Origin: Candidatus Saccharimonadota bacterium
GTDB lineage: Bacteria; Patescibacteriota; Saccharimonadia; Saccharimonadales; Saccharimonadaceae
Length of the DNA: 64,000 nucleotides
Reading direction: 5' to 3'
Assembly (NCBI GenBank): GCA_009777315.1
Contig: WRMD01000003.1
Coordinates: 1-64,000 of the forward strand
The position numbers and the translations under genes are program-made. Within the stretch, counting starts at the first letter, position 1; each line of letters begins with the position of its first letter. The notes under the pieces are model-generated. The model was not told the origin of the DNA and did no database searches. It saw nothing but the letters and a program-made list of their open reading frames with translations. Below are positions 16,318 to 24,111 of the stretch, piece by piece.

Positions 16318-16532
16318 CCCCACCCCCTACGGGTAGACACAGCGGAGGGAGAAGCCGTAGGACTTACCAACATTACTGTGCGCGCCCGGTGGATACAGAG
16401 TGTTGGGGGCTACGCTCATGTGAGGTGGATTTGTCGCTGAATCCATGGAGATGACCCACCATTGTGCAGCTGCAGACTGAGCATATAAGCCTCTATTCGG
16501 AACGAAGTACCCATTCGAGACAGTGGCGAAGG
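16318..16532 (-). repeat. Silent FISUMP C-terminal cassette D1
   Basis: Complete frame. The core reads QWWVISMDSATN and the end reads GFSLRCVYP. Its partner position on the right is occupied by a decayed copy (16671-16814). A strong promoter and hairpin lie between the two. Confidence 0.87.
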
Positions 16533-16572
16533 AGGGCGATGAGAACTTCAAGTTGCCCCAAAATAAGCATAA

Positions 16573-16655
16573 TCTCTTGACTTTTCATCCCGCTTGTGCT
16601 ATACTGTACAATAGAGATAATTATGTCCCAAGCCTCCTACCCCTGTTACAACAGG
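16573..16655 (+). promoter_or_regulatory. Strong promoter plus hairpin in the centre of cassette pair D
   Basis: TTGACT at 16575-16580 and TATACT 17 bp later form a near-consensus promoter (TTGACTTTTCATCCCGCTTG). About 35 bases downstream comes CCCCTGT-TACA-ACAGGGG followed by TCGTTCTTATT, a terminator-like hairpin. The same promoter-plus-hairpin module lies in the centre of pair F (35516-35605). The promoter alone recurs at 60949-60977 on the minus strand, in front of a small RNA. Confidence 0.75.
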
Positions 16656-16670
16656 GGTCGTTCTTATTCT

Positions 16671-16814
16671 CTTCGCCACCACCTCATCGAGTAATAGTTC
16701 GTCAAAAAGGTCAGGATTCACTCCTGCCTTTTTGACTTTACCTAAAAGGGAAGAGGAAGAGAAACCGCTAGGTGTCTCTTAGCTGGACGCTGTGTCTACC
16801 CGTAGGGGGTGGGG
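16671..16814 (+). repeat. Decayed FISUMP cassette remnant D2
   Basis: Starts with CTTCGCCAC and ends with the intact end sequence (CTGTGTCTACCCGTAGG and GGGTGGGG), but is only about 144 bp long and has lost the coding interior. It contains a hairpin GTCAAAAAGG...CCTTTTTGAC (about 16699-16737). Confidence 0.65.
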
Positions 16815-16829
16815 AGGGATCATGATACT

Positions 16830-16960
16830 TACTAGCCGCACTCGTAAGGGTAGTCTTCTCCGGAAGGCTGGAGGGTGAATTGCTCCGTAGGAGCAAGAGG
16901 GAGTCCTCTCCCTTGCGATTGCCTTGAGGAGAAGATCTACCCTTGTACGTGCGGCTCTAG
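16830..16960. ncRNA. Large imperfect hairpin element
   Basis: GCCGCAC-TCGTAAGGGTAG-TCTTCTCC pairs with GGAGAAGATCTACCCTT-GTAC-GTGCGGC about 80 nt later, a stem of more than 25 bp. Inside are smaller hairpins (TTGCTCC-GTAG-GAGCAA and GGGAG-TCCT-CTCCC). Just to the right is GCTGTGTCCGAATGAAA, a piece of the dispersed structured element. Strand and role unknown. The rest of 16961-17110 holds repeated promoter-proximal sequence ending in the miaA promoter. Confidence 0.5.
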
Positions 16961-17115
16961 GATGTATGATTATGCTGTGTCCGAATGAAATCCTATGCCC
17001 GGCAGCTGGTTTTAAAGCTTTGCGCTCCCTCCCAGCCCGTATGCGTGGGGAGACGGAGGATGTGGGCCCCGTGAGCCCGCTGGGTGGCCATAAGATTGTA
17101 GTATAATGTATTACT

Positions 17116-17850
17116 ATGAACCTCCCTCATACTCTCGTTATCGTCGGCCCTACCGCCAGCGGCAAAACCACCGCCAGCATCGAGCTCGCCAAGCGTCTAG
17201 ACGGCGAGATTATCTCCGCCGACAGCCGCGCAATCTACCTAGGCCTCGACCTCGGATCTGCCAAACCTACCCCAGAAGAGCAGAGCGGCATCCCGCACTA
17301 CGGCATCGATCTCGTTAATCCCGACGAACGCTTCACCGTCGCCGACTTCCAGGAATACGCCTATGCTAAAATCCGCGACATAGCTGGACGCGGCAAGTTA
17401 CCCATCCTCGTCGGCGGCAGTGGCCTGTATGTCGATGCCGTCATTTACAATTATAATTTTAGTGTTCAAGATAAAGCACAGCAGTTTGACCGTGCTCGCG
17501 GCCCTGAGCAAAATTTTTATACAGTCGGTATCACCGTCCCACGCGATGAACTCCGTGATCGCATCCGCGCCCGCGCCCATATCATGTTCGATTCCGGCAT
17601 CGAGGAGGAGACCAAGAAGCTTGTGCAACAATACCCCATGGGTCTCCAAGCCATGCGCAGCAACATCTATCCCATCATCAAACGCCTGTTGGACGGCGAA
17701 ATTACCAGAGATGAAGCTATCGAGCTCTTCATCACCGACGACTGGCAACTCGCCCGTCGCCAGATGACCTGGTTCAAGCGCAACCCGGGCATCCACTGGC
17801 ACGAGCGAGCGGATATTGTTCAGGCCGTGCTCAACCATTACAATAAGTAA
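17116..17850 (+). CDS. miaA: tRNA dimethylallyltransferase (short form)
   Basis: 244 residues: P-loop GPTASGKTTASIELA, then ADSRAIYLGLDLGSAKPTPE (DSRxxY...GTAKPT motif), HYGIDLVNPDERFTVADFQE, ILVGGSGLYVDA and the tRNA-binding end LARRQMTWFKRNPGIHWHE. It transfers a dimethylallyl group to A37 of tRNAs reading UNN codons. It is about 60 residues shorter than usual (about 300-310); the missing part falls in the insertion domain after the GGSGLY motif. A TATAAT box lies 8 nt before the ATG. Confidence 0.93.
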   Translation: MNLPHTLVIVGPTASGKTTASIELAKRLDGEIISADSRAIYLGLDLGSAKPTPEEQSGIPHYGIDLVNPDERFTVADFQEYAYAKIRDIAGRGKLPILVGGSGLYVDAVIYNYNFSVQDKAQQFDRARGPEQNFYTVGITVPRDELRDRIRARAHIMFDSGIEEETKKLVQQYPMGLQAMRSNIYPIIKRLLDGEITRDEAIELFITDDWQLARRQMTWFKRNPGIHWHERADIVQAVLNHYNK

Positions 17851-17904
17851 GAAGCGCCGTATAAAATTGTTGCATCCCTACTTAGCGTCGTGTATACTAT
17901 TTAT

Positions 17905-18633
17905 ATGTCGGAGGTAAAAGTAACCATAGCGGAAAATGCACAGGCGGAGCAGGGCGGTGACGTACAGCCGGACACTAAGCCTAAAAGCAAGGCGCCCCCC
18001 AAAAAGACCCCAGCCGACCAGACTGAGACTCAAATCGCCAATCTCGAAAAGCTCTTCGGCTCTCGCACCCGCGTCAAGCTTTTGCGACTTTTCTTTGAGA
18101 ACCCATACAAGTCATTCTTCGTCCGGGAAATCACCCGCGTCGTTGACGAGCAGGTTAACTCTGTCCGCCGCGAACTCGCCAACCTCGAAACCCTCGGCGT
18201 CATCAAAAAAACCACCGAGGACAACAAGATCTTCTACAGCACCGACCGCTCCTACCCTTACATCCGCCCCTTCACCGACCTCTTCTCGCGCCGCTCCGTC
18301 CCTGAGAAACAGAGCGAAGACGACATCTGGCAGGAGCTCGCCCGCCCGGTTCAAGACATCCTTTCCGCGGTCATGCTTATTAGCCGCATCCCTGGCGATA
18401 ACGGCGTTGAAATGCTCGTCGTCGGCGACGATCGCACCCGCCGCCTCAGCAACTGGGCCGACGTGGTCGAAAAACGCCTCAGCCGCCCCATCAACTACGT
18501 CATCCTCTCCAAAGAAGATTATTTCTATCGCCGCAGCATCAAAGATGAATTCCTCGAGGAGCTTTTCGCTGTTGGGCATAACCTGGTTTTTGATGTAGGT
18601 ATAATTGAAGGACGTAAGGAGTCTGATGTTTGA
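17905..18633 (+). CDS. Winged-helix regulator with nucleotidyltransferase-like C-terminal domain
   Basis: 242 residues. After a charged, disordered N-terminus of about 45 residues comes a winged-helix domain (LFGSRTRVKLLRLFFENPYK, then FVREITRVVDEQVNSVRREL and LETLGVIKKTTED). The C-terminal half (VEMLVVGDDRTRRLSNWADV, then RPINYVILSKEDYFYRR) resembles the nucleotidyltransferase-like domains attached to such regulators; catalytic residues are not obvious. TATACT lies 6 nt before the ATG, so the mRNA is probably leaderless. It overlaps the MBL-fold gene by 8 nt, so the two are coupled. Confidence 0.8.
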   Translation: MSEVKVTIAENAQAEQGGDVQPDTKPKSKAPPKKTPADQTETQIANLEKLFGSRTRVKLLRLFFENPYKSFFVREITRVVDEQVNSVRRELANLETLGVIKKTTEDNKIFYSTDRSYPYIRPFTDLFSRRSVPEKQSEDDIWQELARPVQDILSAVMLISRIPGDNGVEMLVVGDDRTRRLSNWADVVEKRLSRPINYVILSKEDYFYRRSIKDEFLEELFAVGHNLVFDVGIIEGRKESDV

Positions 18634-19267
18634 TTTAGAATATGGCGGCGGCAACAATATCAAGGTCACCACCAAAGGCCTAACCCTAGTTTTCGACGCT
18701 AAGCGCAGTGTCTTCGGCGGCAAAGACGTAGTCGTGCCCGGTGGGGTCGAGTTTGCCACCGAATCTCGCCTCTACCTCGGCGACAAGAACTACAAGCTCA
18801 ACATCAACGGCCCCGGCGAATACGAGGTCGGCTCCTGCATCATCAAAGGTATCGCCGCCAAGCAGCACCTCGACGACCCCGAGGGTAAGGAAACCGACAG
18901 CACTATCTACACTGCGGACGTCGCCGGCTTTCGCCTCGCCATCCTCGGCAACATCTGGGGTAAGCTGACCGACAAGCAGCTCGAACGCATCGGTGTTATC
19001 GATATTCTCGTTCTCCCTGTTGGCGGTCGCGGCTATACCCTCGACGCCGAAGAAGCCGTCGCTCTCACCCGCCAAATCGACCCCAAGATCGTCATCCCGG
19101 TTCACTACGCTGGTTCTAGTCTCAACTACGAAGTAGCGCAAGACACCGCCGACGAGTTTATCGACCGCCTCAAAGCCCCGGTCATCGAAGCTAAATCCCT
19201 CAAACTCAAGTCCGGCGCCCCTCTCCCGTCCGAACTTGAAATCCACAAGCTCTCCGTATCGGCGTAG
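18626..19267 (+). CDS. MBL-fold hydrolase-like protein
   Basis: 213 residues from an ATG with AAGGAG 4 nt upstream. The order of elements follows UlaG-like/COG2220 metallo-beta-lactamase-fold proteins: FDLEYGGGNNIKVTTKG, NINGPGEYEVG, STIYTADVAGFRLAILG, VIDILVLPVGGRGYTLDAEE and PKIVIPVHYAG. The classical HxHxDH metal motif is not visible; the position where it would sit has GPGEYE. It may therefore be a non-catalytic or altered-metal member. Coupled to the upstream winged-helix gene. Confidence 0.82.
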   Translation: MFDLEYGGGNNIKVTTKGLTLVFDAKRSVFGGKDVVVPGGVEFATESRLYLGDKNYKLNINGPGEYEVGSCIIKGIAAKQHLDDPEGKETDSTIYTADVAGFRLAILGNIWGKLTDKQLERIGVIDILVLPVGGRGYTLDAEEAVALTRQIDPKIVIPVHYAGSSLNYEVAQDTADEFIDRLKAPVIEAKSLKLKSGAPLPSELEIHKLSVSA

Positions 19268-19317
19268 AGACCACTAAAGACCCCGACCACTAAAGACCCC
19301 ACTTCGTGCAAGCCAAG

Positions 19318-19346
19318 AAAGCGACGAACCCTCGTCGCTTTCTTTT
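19318..19346 (+). terminator. Terminator between MBL gene and rpmB
   Basis: Perfect stem AAAGCGACGA / TCGTCGCTTT with loop ACCC, followed by CTTTT on the plus strand. Its palindromic nature may also serve convergent rpmB. Confidence 0.8.
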
Positions 19347-19359
19347 AGCCTGATAGAGC

Positions 19360-19590
19360 CTAAGCCGCTTTGCTTGCAGCAGGTTTAGTCTCGATATTCT
19401 TGCCGAGCAGACCCTTTTTCTTCAGAGTCCTAATCGCCGCTGCCGACACGTTCAGCCGCACCTTGCGCCCGTCTACAATCAGTGTCTTCTTCTGGATGTT
19501 CGGATTCCACACTCGATTGGTCCGTCGCTGCGAAAAGCTCACGTTGTGTCCGTGTTGCTTGCCTTTCCCCGTAATTTCACATATCGCCAT
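19360..19590 (-). CDS. rpmB: 50S ribosomal protein L28
   Basis: 76 residues. The L28 signature is clear: MAICEITGKGKQHGHNVSFS, then RRTNRVWNPNIQKKTL and GRKVRLNVSAAAIRTLKKKG. Component of the large ribosomal subunit. Monocistronic and convergent with the gene to its left. Confidence 0.97.
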   Translation of the reverse strand: MAICEITGKGKQHGHNVSFSQRRTNRVWNPNIQKKTLIVDGRKVRLNVSAAAIRTLKKKGLLGKNIETKPAASKAA

Positions 19591-19707
19591 AATAGATAAA
19601 GTTTATCTGATTTTCCCCATAAAGTCAAGAGTAAACTACCTTCTCACCCCTTCTAATCCATAAATGTGGTAGAATGGGTCTAGCAACTAATTAAGAGGGA
19701 TAAAGAA

Positions 19708-20016
19708 ATGGCTGAGCAAGACATGAAAAACGCAGAACAATCAGAGGCATCAACCAAAGATAAGAGGAGCTTTAAGGACGATTTGCTTGCCAACCTCGCG
19801 GCAGGAGCCGGTTTAATATCAATCGGTACGGATATCTTGGGTGGTTCTGTCGATGAGAACATGTACCTCGCATCGTTCGTTCTTGAGATCTTAGCAGTCG
19901 TACTAGGTGTGATCGCTCTTTCCAAGGGCCAAAACAAGAACAGGGCATGGCTAGGTATCGTACTCGGTGGCATCGGCCTAGGGATGACCGTCATCGGCAT
20001 CTTCATGGCAGGATAA
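19708..20016 (+). CDS. Hypothetical small membrane protein
   Basis: 102 residues. A charged N-terminus (MAEQDMKNAEQSEASTKDKR) is followed by two hydrophobic helices (LASFVLEILAVVLGVIALSKG and AWLGIVLGGIGLGMTVIGIF) joined by the turn KGQNKNRA. The second half resembles the DUF4190-type two-helix pattern (VLGVIALSKG...GIVLGGIGL). A Shine-Dalgarno (AGAGGG) precedes the ATG. Function unknown. Confidence 0.75.
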   Translation: MAEQDMKNAEQSEASTKDKRSFKDDLLANLAAGAGLISIGTDILGGSVDENMYLASFVLEILAVVLGVIALSKGQNKNRAWLGIVLGGIGLGMTVIGIFMAG

Positions 20017-20065
20017 TGCCTGAGCCCGCTGGGCGAGCATACGATTGTATAGTATACTAGATGCT

Positions 20066-20704
20066 ATGGCACTCACGATTCTCCTAGTTCTTCTCGTCAT
20101 CCTCATCAGTATGACGTTGCACGAAATCGCTCACGGCTACGCTGCCTACGCCCTCGGCGATGACACCGCAAAAGAGGAGGGCAGGCTCAGTTTCGACCCT
20201 CGCCGCCACCTCGACCCCGTCATGAGCATCGCTATGCCCATTATCATGCTCTTAACAACAGGGGTCGCCTTCGGCGGCGCCAAGCCCGTCCCTATCGACA
20301 CTTCCCGACTCAAATACCGCGAATGGGGCTTCGCCCTCGTCGCACTTGCCGGCCCCGCCACCAACCTCGTCCTAGCTTTCATCGGCTATCTCCTCCTCTC
20401 CTTTCTCCCCGGCTCCTGGCTCGCCAACCCTAGCGCACCCTCCCTTCTCGGCGAGTTTCTCGTCCTCTTTACCCGCGTCAACCTTGCCTTCATGGCCTTC
20501 AACATCCTCCCCATCCCACCCCTGGACGGCTCCCGCATTCTCTACGCCATCGCCCCCGATTTCGTCCGCCGTGGCATGGAACAATTCGAGCGTTATGGCT
20601 TCATCATTCTCCTCCTCATTGTGTTCCTCGCCGGGGGCATTCTCTGGGTCGTTATCGGTCAGGTCATGCAACTTATGCTTGACCTATTTCAGCTTATTGT
20701 GTAA
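20066..20704 (+). CDS. Site-2 protease family M50 zinc metalloprotease
   Basis: 212 residues with multiple transmembrane helices. The zinc motif HEIAHGYAAYALGD (HExxH) is in helix 1. The second metal ligand motif appears as NILPIPPLDGSRIL (NxxPxPxLDG). GGAKPVPID is typical of the compact YwhC-like subgroup of M50 proteases. It cleaves transmembrane substrates within the bilayer; substrate unknown. TATACT is 7 nt before the ATG. The promoter region repeats a module also seen upstream of 3505 and miaA. Confidence 0.93.
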   Translation: MALTILLVLLVILISMTLHEIAHGYAAYALGDDTAKEEGRLSFDPRRHLDPVMSIAMPIIMLLTTGVAFGGAKPVPIDTSRLKYREWGFALVALAGPATNLVLAFIGYLLLSFLPGSWLANPSAPSLLGEFLVLFTRVNLAFMAFNILPIPPLDGSRILYAIAPDFVRRGMEQFERYGFIILLLIVFLAGGILWVVIGQVMQLMLDLFQLIV

Positions 20705-20730
20705 GATAAAAGTAAGCTGATTGGCTTACT

Positions 20731-20821
20731 GATTTTCTCAGTAATTCGTGATCAGGGGGTTTAATATAGCAGTCCTCGGACTACTTGCAAACATACCCAC
20801 CGTTTTATAACGGAGAAAATC
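20731..20821 (+). ncRNA. Putative structured leader RNA before Nudix-RNase HI gene
   Basis: GATTTTCTC pairs with GAGAAAATC 73 nt later. Inside are AGTCC-TCG-GGACT-like pairing around GCAGTCCTCGGACTACTTGC and an unpaired GGGGGTTTAATATAG that could pair with ACATACCC. The hairpin GTAAGC-TGATTG-GCTTAC (20712-20729) just upstream may terminate the protease gene. A closed multi-stem structure in a 5' leader suggests a cis-regulatory RNA. No known riboswitch class recognised. Confidence 0.4.
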
Positions 20822-20852
20822 ACGCCTTGCCAGTCAGCCCCTTGTTATTATT

Positions 20853-21743
20853 ATGAAGCAGCGCATTAGGGTGGTGGCGATTATGGGCGAGGAGCGTGAG
20901 TACACGCACCTCTTGCTCGAGCGTTTTCCCAGTCGCCTCGAAGAGCCACCCAGCTGGGAACTCCCCATGGGCAAAATCCTCCTCGGCGAACAGCCCGAAG
21001 ACGCCATGGTTCGGGTTCTCGCGGATTCACTCGGTGTTACAGCCGAGCATTTAGCCCTTATCGACGTCGTTGCCGCCAGCGATCTCCGCACCAGCAGTTC
21101 CGCCTACAACCTTTTCATTGTCTATCGTGTCGATGCACCTCTTGAAGCCATCCGTCTCAGCCCTCGTTATTCTTCTTACCAACTCGTCCCCGAGCACGAC
21201 CTCCCACGTACCAACCTCGATGAAGCTACCTCTATTCTCCTCCGCATCTTGTCAGGAGAAGGTAAGTACAAAGCGGTTGATACCGGTCAATCTCCTCGGA
21301 ACGCCTCAGAGGTTAGCAAACCGAGGGGGCAGCGGAGCGTAATGGTTTACACCGACGGCGGCTCCCGCGGCAACCCTGGCCCCGCCGCTATCGGCTGGCA
21401 CATTGTCAGCGACACCGGCAAGGAGCTCGCTCGCGGTGGCGAATTCATCGGCCAGGCCAACTCCCGCCAGGCCGAGTACCTCGCCGTCAAGAAAGCCGCC
21501 CAAGTCGCCCGCGAGCTTGGCGCCGAGAGTGTTAGCTTCTTCTGCGACAGCCTCATGGTCGTCTCACAGATGAACGGCGTTTACCAAGTCAAAAACCGCG
21601 ACCTCTGGGAAATCACCGACGAGATCGACGAAATCCTCCATCACTTCCAGCACCACATCTTTAATCACATCCCCCGTAGCCAGAACGCTGCCGCCGATTC
21701 TGAGGTCAACAAAATCCTCGACGCCCGCACCAGCAAACCCTAG
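20853..21743 (+). CDS. Nudix-like / ribonuclease HI fusion
   Basis: 296 residues. Residues 1-130 have a Nudix-like fold with a degenerate box (ELPMGKILLGEQPEDAMVRV, then LADSLGV), in which catalytic REUxEE is changed, so hydrolase activity is doubtful. Residues 160-296 are a complete RNase HI-type domain: VYTDGGSRGNPGPAAIGW (first Asp), NSRQAEYLAV (Glu), FFCDSLMVVSQMNG (second Asp) and NAAADSEVNK (last Asp). RNase HI degrades RNA in RNA-DNA hybrids. The fusion with an apparently inactive Nudix domain is unusual. Confidence 0.9.
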   Translation: MKQRIRVVAIMGEEREYTHLLLERFPSRLEEPPSWELPMGKILLGEQPEDAMVRVLADSLGVTAEHLALIDVVAASDLRTSSSAYNLFIVYRVDAPLEAIRLSPRYSSYQLVPEHDLPRTNLDEATSILLRILSGEGKYKAVDTGQSPRNASEVSKPRGQRSVMVYTDGGSRGNPGPAAIGWHIVSDTGKELARGGEFIGQANSRQAEYLAVKKAAQVARELGAESVSFFCDSLMVVSQMNGVYQVKNRDLWEITDEIDEILHHFQHHIFNHIPRSQNAAADSEVNKILDARTSKP

Positions 21744-21854
21744 TGAGTACTCTCTCGTGAACGCTAGCGAACGCCGTTAGGCATAAAGCAGATCAAAATG
21801 ACATTTTGTCTGCTTTATTGCGAGCTTTAGCGAGCTAGACATGGTATAATTACA

Positions 21855-22201
21855 GGGAGTTCGCTAAGCGATCACTTGTTTTTTACAAGAGGAAAGTCCG
21901 GGCAGCAAAGGGCAGGATAGTCGTTAACGGCGACCGAGGGCGACCTTAGGGAAAGTGCCACAGAAACTATACCGCCTCATCTGTTTTGCGAAAGTAAGAC
22001 TACGAGGTAAGGGTGAAAAGAGTGCGGTAAGAGCGCACAATCGCTTATGGTGACATAGGTGAATGGTAAACCCTATCCGCTGCAAGGAGAGTGTCAACAG
22101 GCGGCCCGCTTTGGCATTCGACCACCGCTCGAGCCTAGGAGCAACCCTAGGCCTAGATAGATGATCGCTCACGACAGAACCCGGCTTATCGGCGAACTTA
22201 T
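21855..22201 (+). ncRNA. rnpB: RNase P RNA (class A)
   Basis: Diagnostic conserved blocks are present in order: GAGGAAAGTCCGGGC (CR I), AGGGAAAGTGCCACAGAAA (CR II/III region), GGGTGAAAAGAGTGCGGTAAG, GGTAAACCC, and near the 3' end AGATAGATGATCGC followed by ACAGAACCCGGCTTATCG. Terminal helix P1 is GTTCGC/GCGAAC. A TATAAT box lies about 5 nt upstream and a terminator directly downstream. Catalytic RNA for tRNA 5' maturation. Confidence 0.97.
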
Positions 22202-22202
22202 T

Positions 22203-22237
22203 AGAGAAGACTAGCCCCCGCTGGTCTTCTCTAATTT
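22203..22237 (+). terminator. Terminator of rnpB
   Basis: Hairpin AGAGAAGACTAGC / GCTGGTCTTCTCT followed by AATTT. Confidence 0.85.
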
Positions 22238-22294
22238 CCGCCCCCACGTCGGATGTGCTAAAATAACCAAAAGCACTAGGAGGTGAAGAGCGCG

Positions 22295-23479
22295 ATGCAA
22301 ATAGAAAAAATCTATATAGGTGGATGGTTCCAGCGAACTATGCTACACCTCACCGAGGTCTATAACCTTCTCAAGAACGGCGAGAGTTTCCTTAAAGCCC
22401 TAGATCCGGACAAGCTTAAGAAATTACAGCAATCACTGGACGTAAAGCAGCTCGATTACATCGTAGACGGCTTCGAACGTGTCGAGTTCACCACGGAGGA
22501 CGACATCACCGTCAAGATTTTTGAGGACGGCCTCATCGTACTCTCTGGCAAGCCAAAAGACGCCAAGTCTATGGACGCCCAAATCACCACCCTGACCAAA
22601 TACTACGAGAATGTCCTCTCACCGGCCTTCAGCTACATTTTCAGCCTCGGCGCCCCCGTCCCCAAGGAGTTGGCCAACATCAAGACTGTTTACCCTTACT
22701 TCATCGTCCTAAACGACGCCAAGCCAAAAGCCATGCAAAAGTTCATGGAAGGCATCGATCAACAGCGCTATTATAGCCATACCGGCAAGTCTTTTGACAT
22801 CTTGCGGGGTGAAAAATACTACTTCATCAACAACAAGATCAAGTCTGAGGATAGGGTAGAGGACTACATCGAAGAGCAGATTTTCATCCGCGAGTTTAAA
22901 GGCCAGTTGCATCGCTATCTAGATCTTCACCGCATCATTTGGAGTCAGATTGCCAAGCTCAAGGAAAAACAGAACATCCGCGGTCGTGAGATCGTCGAGT
23001 TCTCCGCCGAGCTAGACGACATCGCCAAAACCATCAATCTAGTAGACAGCCGCATCAACCAAATGGGTTCTTATCTCCGCACGCGCGAGAAACTTGCCCT
23101 CAAAGACCCCGACTTCCAAGACGTACTTGATGTGATGGAATATCGCTACGAAGCTTTAGCCAACACTTTATCCTATATACAACACGTTTGGAAGATGACC
23201 GCCAATTATGTCGCCGACGCCCGCTCCCTGTTCAGCGGATTGCAACAAGAGGTAACCCAGCGCTCAGTCGAAAGTTTGGCCGTAATAACCTCGATGGGCG
23301 TAGGCGCGTCTCTCATCGCCCTCATCACCACCGATACCCTGCCACAATTCACCACCTTTGGAGTGCTATACTTCCTCGCTCTGGCTGGCATCGGTTTCGC
23401 TGCCAACTGGGCCATGCGCACCATCGGTAACCGCCGCCGCTACACCATAAGCGACAAAGATTACACAAAAATCGACTAG
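22295..23479 (+). CDS. Hypothetical membrane protein with C-terminal two-helix anchor
   Basis: 394 residues from ATG 22295 (AGGAGG 11 nt upstream; the GTG at 22283 sits too close to the Shine-Dalgarno). The N-terminal 300 residues are soluble and mostly helical, with likely coiled coil (EKQNIRGREIVEFSAELDDI; VDSRINQMGSYLRTREKLAL). Two transmembrane helices follow near the C-terminus (LAVITSMGVGASLIALITT; TTFGVLYFLALAGIGFAANW) and a basic tail. The overall plan (long helical cytoplasmic part, two C-terminal helices) recalls CorA/RMD1-type proteins, but no GMN motif is present. Function unknown. Confidence 0.75.
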   Translation: MQIEKIYIGGWFQRTMLHLTEVYNLLKNGESFLKALDPDKLKKLQQSLDVKQLDYIVDGFERVEFTTEDDITVKIFEDGLIVLSGKPKDAKSMDAQITTLTKYYENVLSPAFSYIFSLGAPVPKELANIKTVYPYFIVLNDAKPKAMQKFMEGIDQQRYYSHTGKSFDILRGEKYYFINNKIKSEDRVEDYIEEQIFIREFKGQLHRYLDLHRIIWSQIAKLKEKQNIRGREIVEFSAELDDIAKTINLVDSRINQMGSYLRTREKLALKDPDFQDVLDVMEYRYEALANTLSYIQHVWKMTANYVADARSLFSGLQQEVTQRSVESLAVITSMGVGASLIALITTDTLPQFTTFGVLYFLALAGIGFAANWAMRTIGNRRRYTISDKDYTKID

Positions 23480-23513
23480 CATATATCACACAAGGTATAA
23501 AATAACCCCACCA

Positions 23514-23544
23514 AATAACCCCGCCAGAAGCGGGGTTATTTTAT
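23514..23544. terminator. Bidirectional terminator between 22295 gene and rplT
   Basis: Perfect stem AATAACCCCGC / GCGGGGTTATT with loop CAGAA and T/A tracts on both sides. It lies between convergent genes. Confidence 0.88.
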
Positions 23545-23557
23545 CCTAACGGATGAC

Positions 23558-23899
23558 TTATTTAGTCGCTTTTACCACGGCTTCAAACGCTTTCGGCTCA
23601 CTCACCGCCAGCTCAGCCAGCATCTTGCGATCTAGAGCGATGTTCTTGTTATCTAGACCATCCACCAGCTTGCTGTAGGTAGTGCCTAGCTCGCGTGCCG
23701 CGTTGTTAATTCGCGTAATCCATAACGAGCGCAAGTCGCGTTTCTTGTTTCGTCGGTCTCGATACGCATATCGTAGAGACTTAATTACACCCTGTTTCGC
23801 TAGGCGAAAACTTCGGGTGCGATAGTGTTGCATGCCTTTAGCTGCCTTCAAAATCTTTTTGTGCTTCTTGCGTGCCGGTACTCCTCGTTTAACGCGCAT
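23558..23899 (-). CDS. rplT: 50S ribosomal protein L20
   Basis: 113 residues with the L20 signature: MRVKRGVPARKKHKKILKAA, KGMQHYRTRSFRLAKQGVIK, RDRRNKKRDLRSLWITRINN and ARELGTTYSKLVDGL. Last gene of the infC-rpmI-rplT operon. Assembly protein of the large subunit and, in other bacteria, a translational regulator of this operon. Confidence 0.98.
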   Translation of the reverse strand: MRVKRGVPARKKHKKILKAAKGMQHYRTRSFRLAKQGVIKSLRYAYRDRRNKKRDLRSLWITRINNAARELGTTYSKLVDGLDNKNIALDRKMLAELAVSEPKAFEAVVKATK

Positions 23900-23908
23900 G
23901 ATGTCTCC

Positions 23909-24103
23909 TTAAATGTTTAGTGCTTTCTTGATATTCAAGCGGCTCTTCCCACCAACCACCGCCGGCGTAGCCATATTGCGCTTCCGCCTCTGGCTCTTCT
24001 TTGACAAAATATGATTACCAAACGCCCGCTCTCGCACCAGCTTGCCACTAGCGGTCACCTTGATCCGTTTCGCCGTCCCTTTATGGGTCTTAATTTTGGG
24101 CAT
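23909..24103 (-). CDS. rpmI: 50S ribosomal protein L35
   Basis: 64 residues: MPKIKTHKGTAKRIKVTASG, then LVRERAFGNHILSKKSQRRK. Spacing of 8-9 nt to infC and rplT on either side shows a single operon. Confidence 0.98.
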   Translation of the reverse strand: MPKIKTHKGTAKRIKVTASGKLVRERAFGNHILSKKSQRRKRNMATPAVVGGKSRLNIKKALNI

Positions 24104-24111
24104 TTCTCTCC

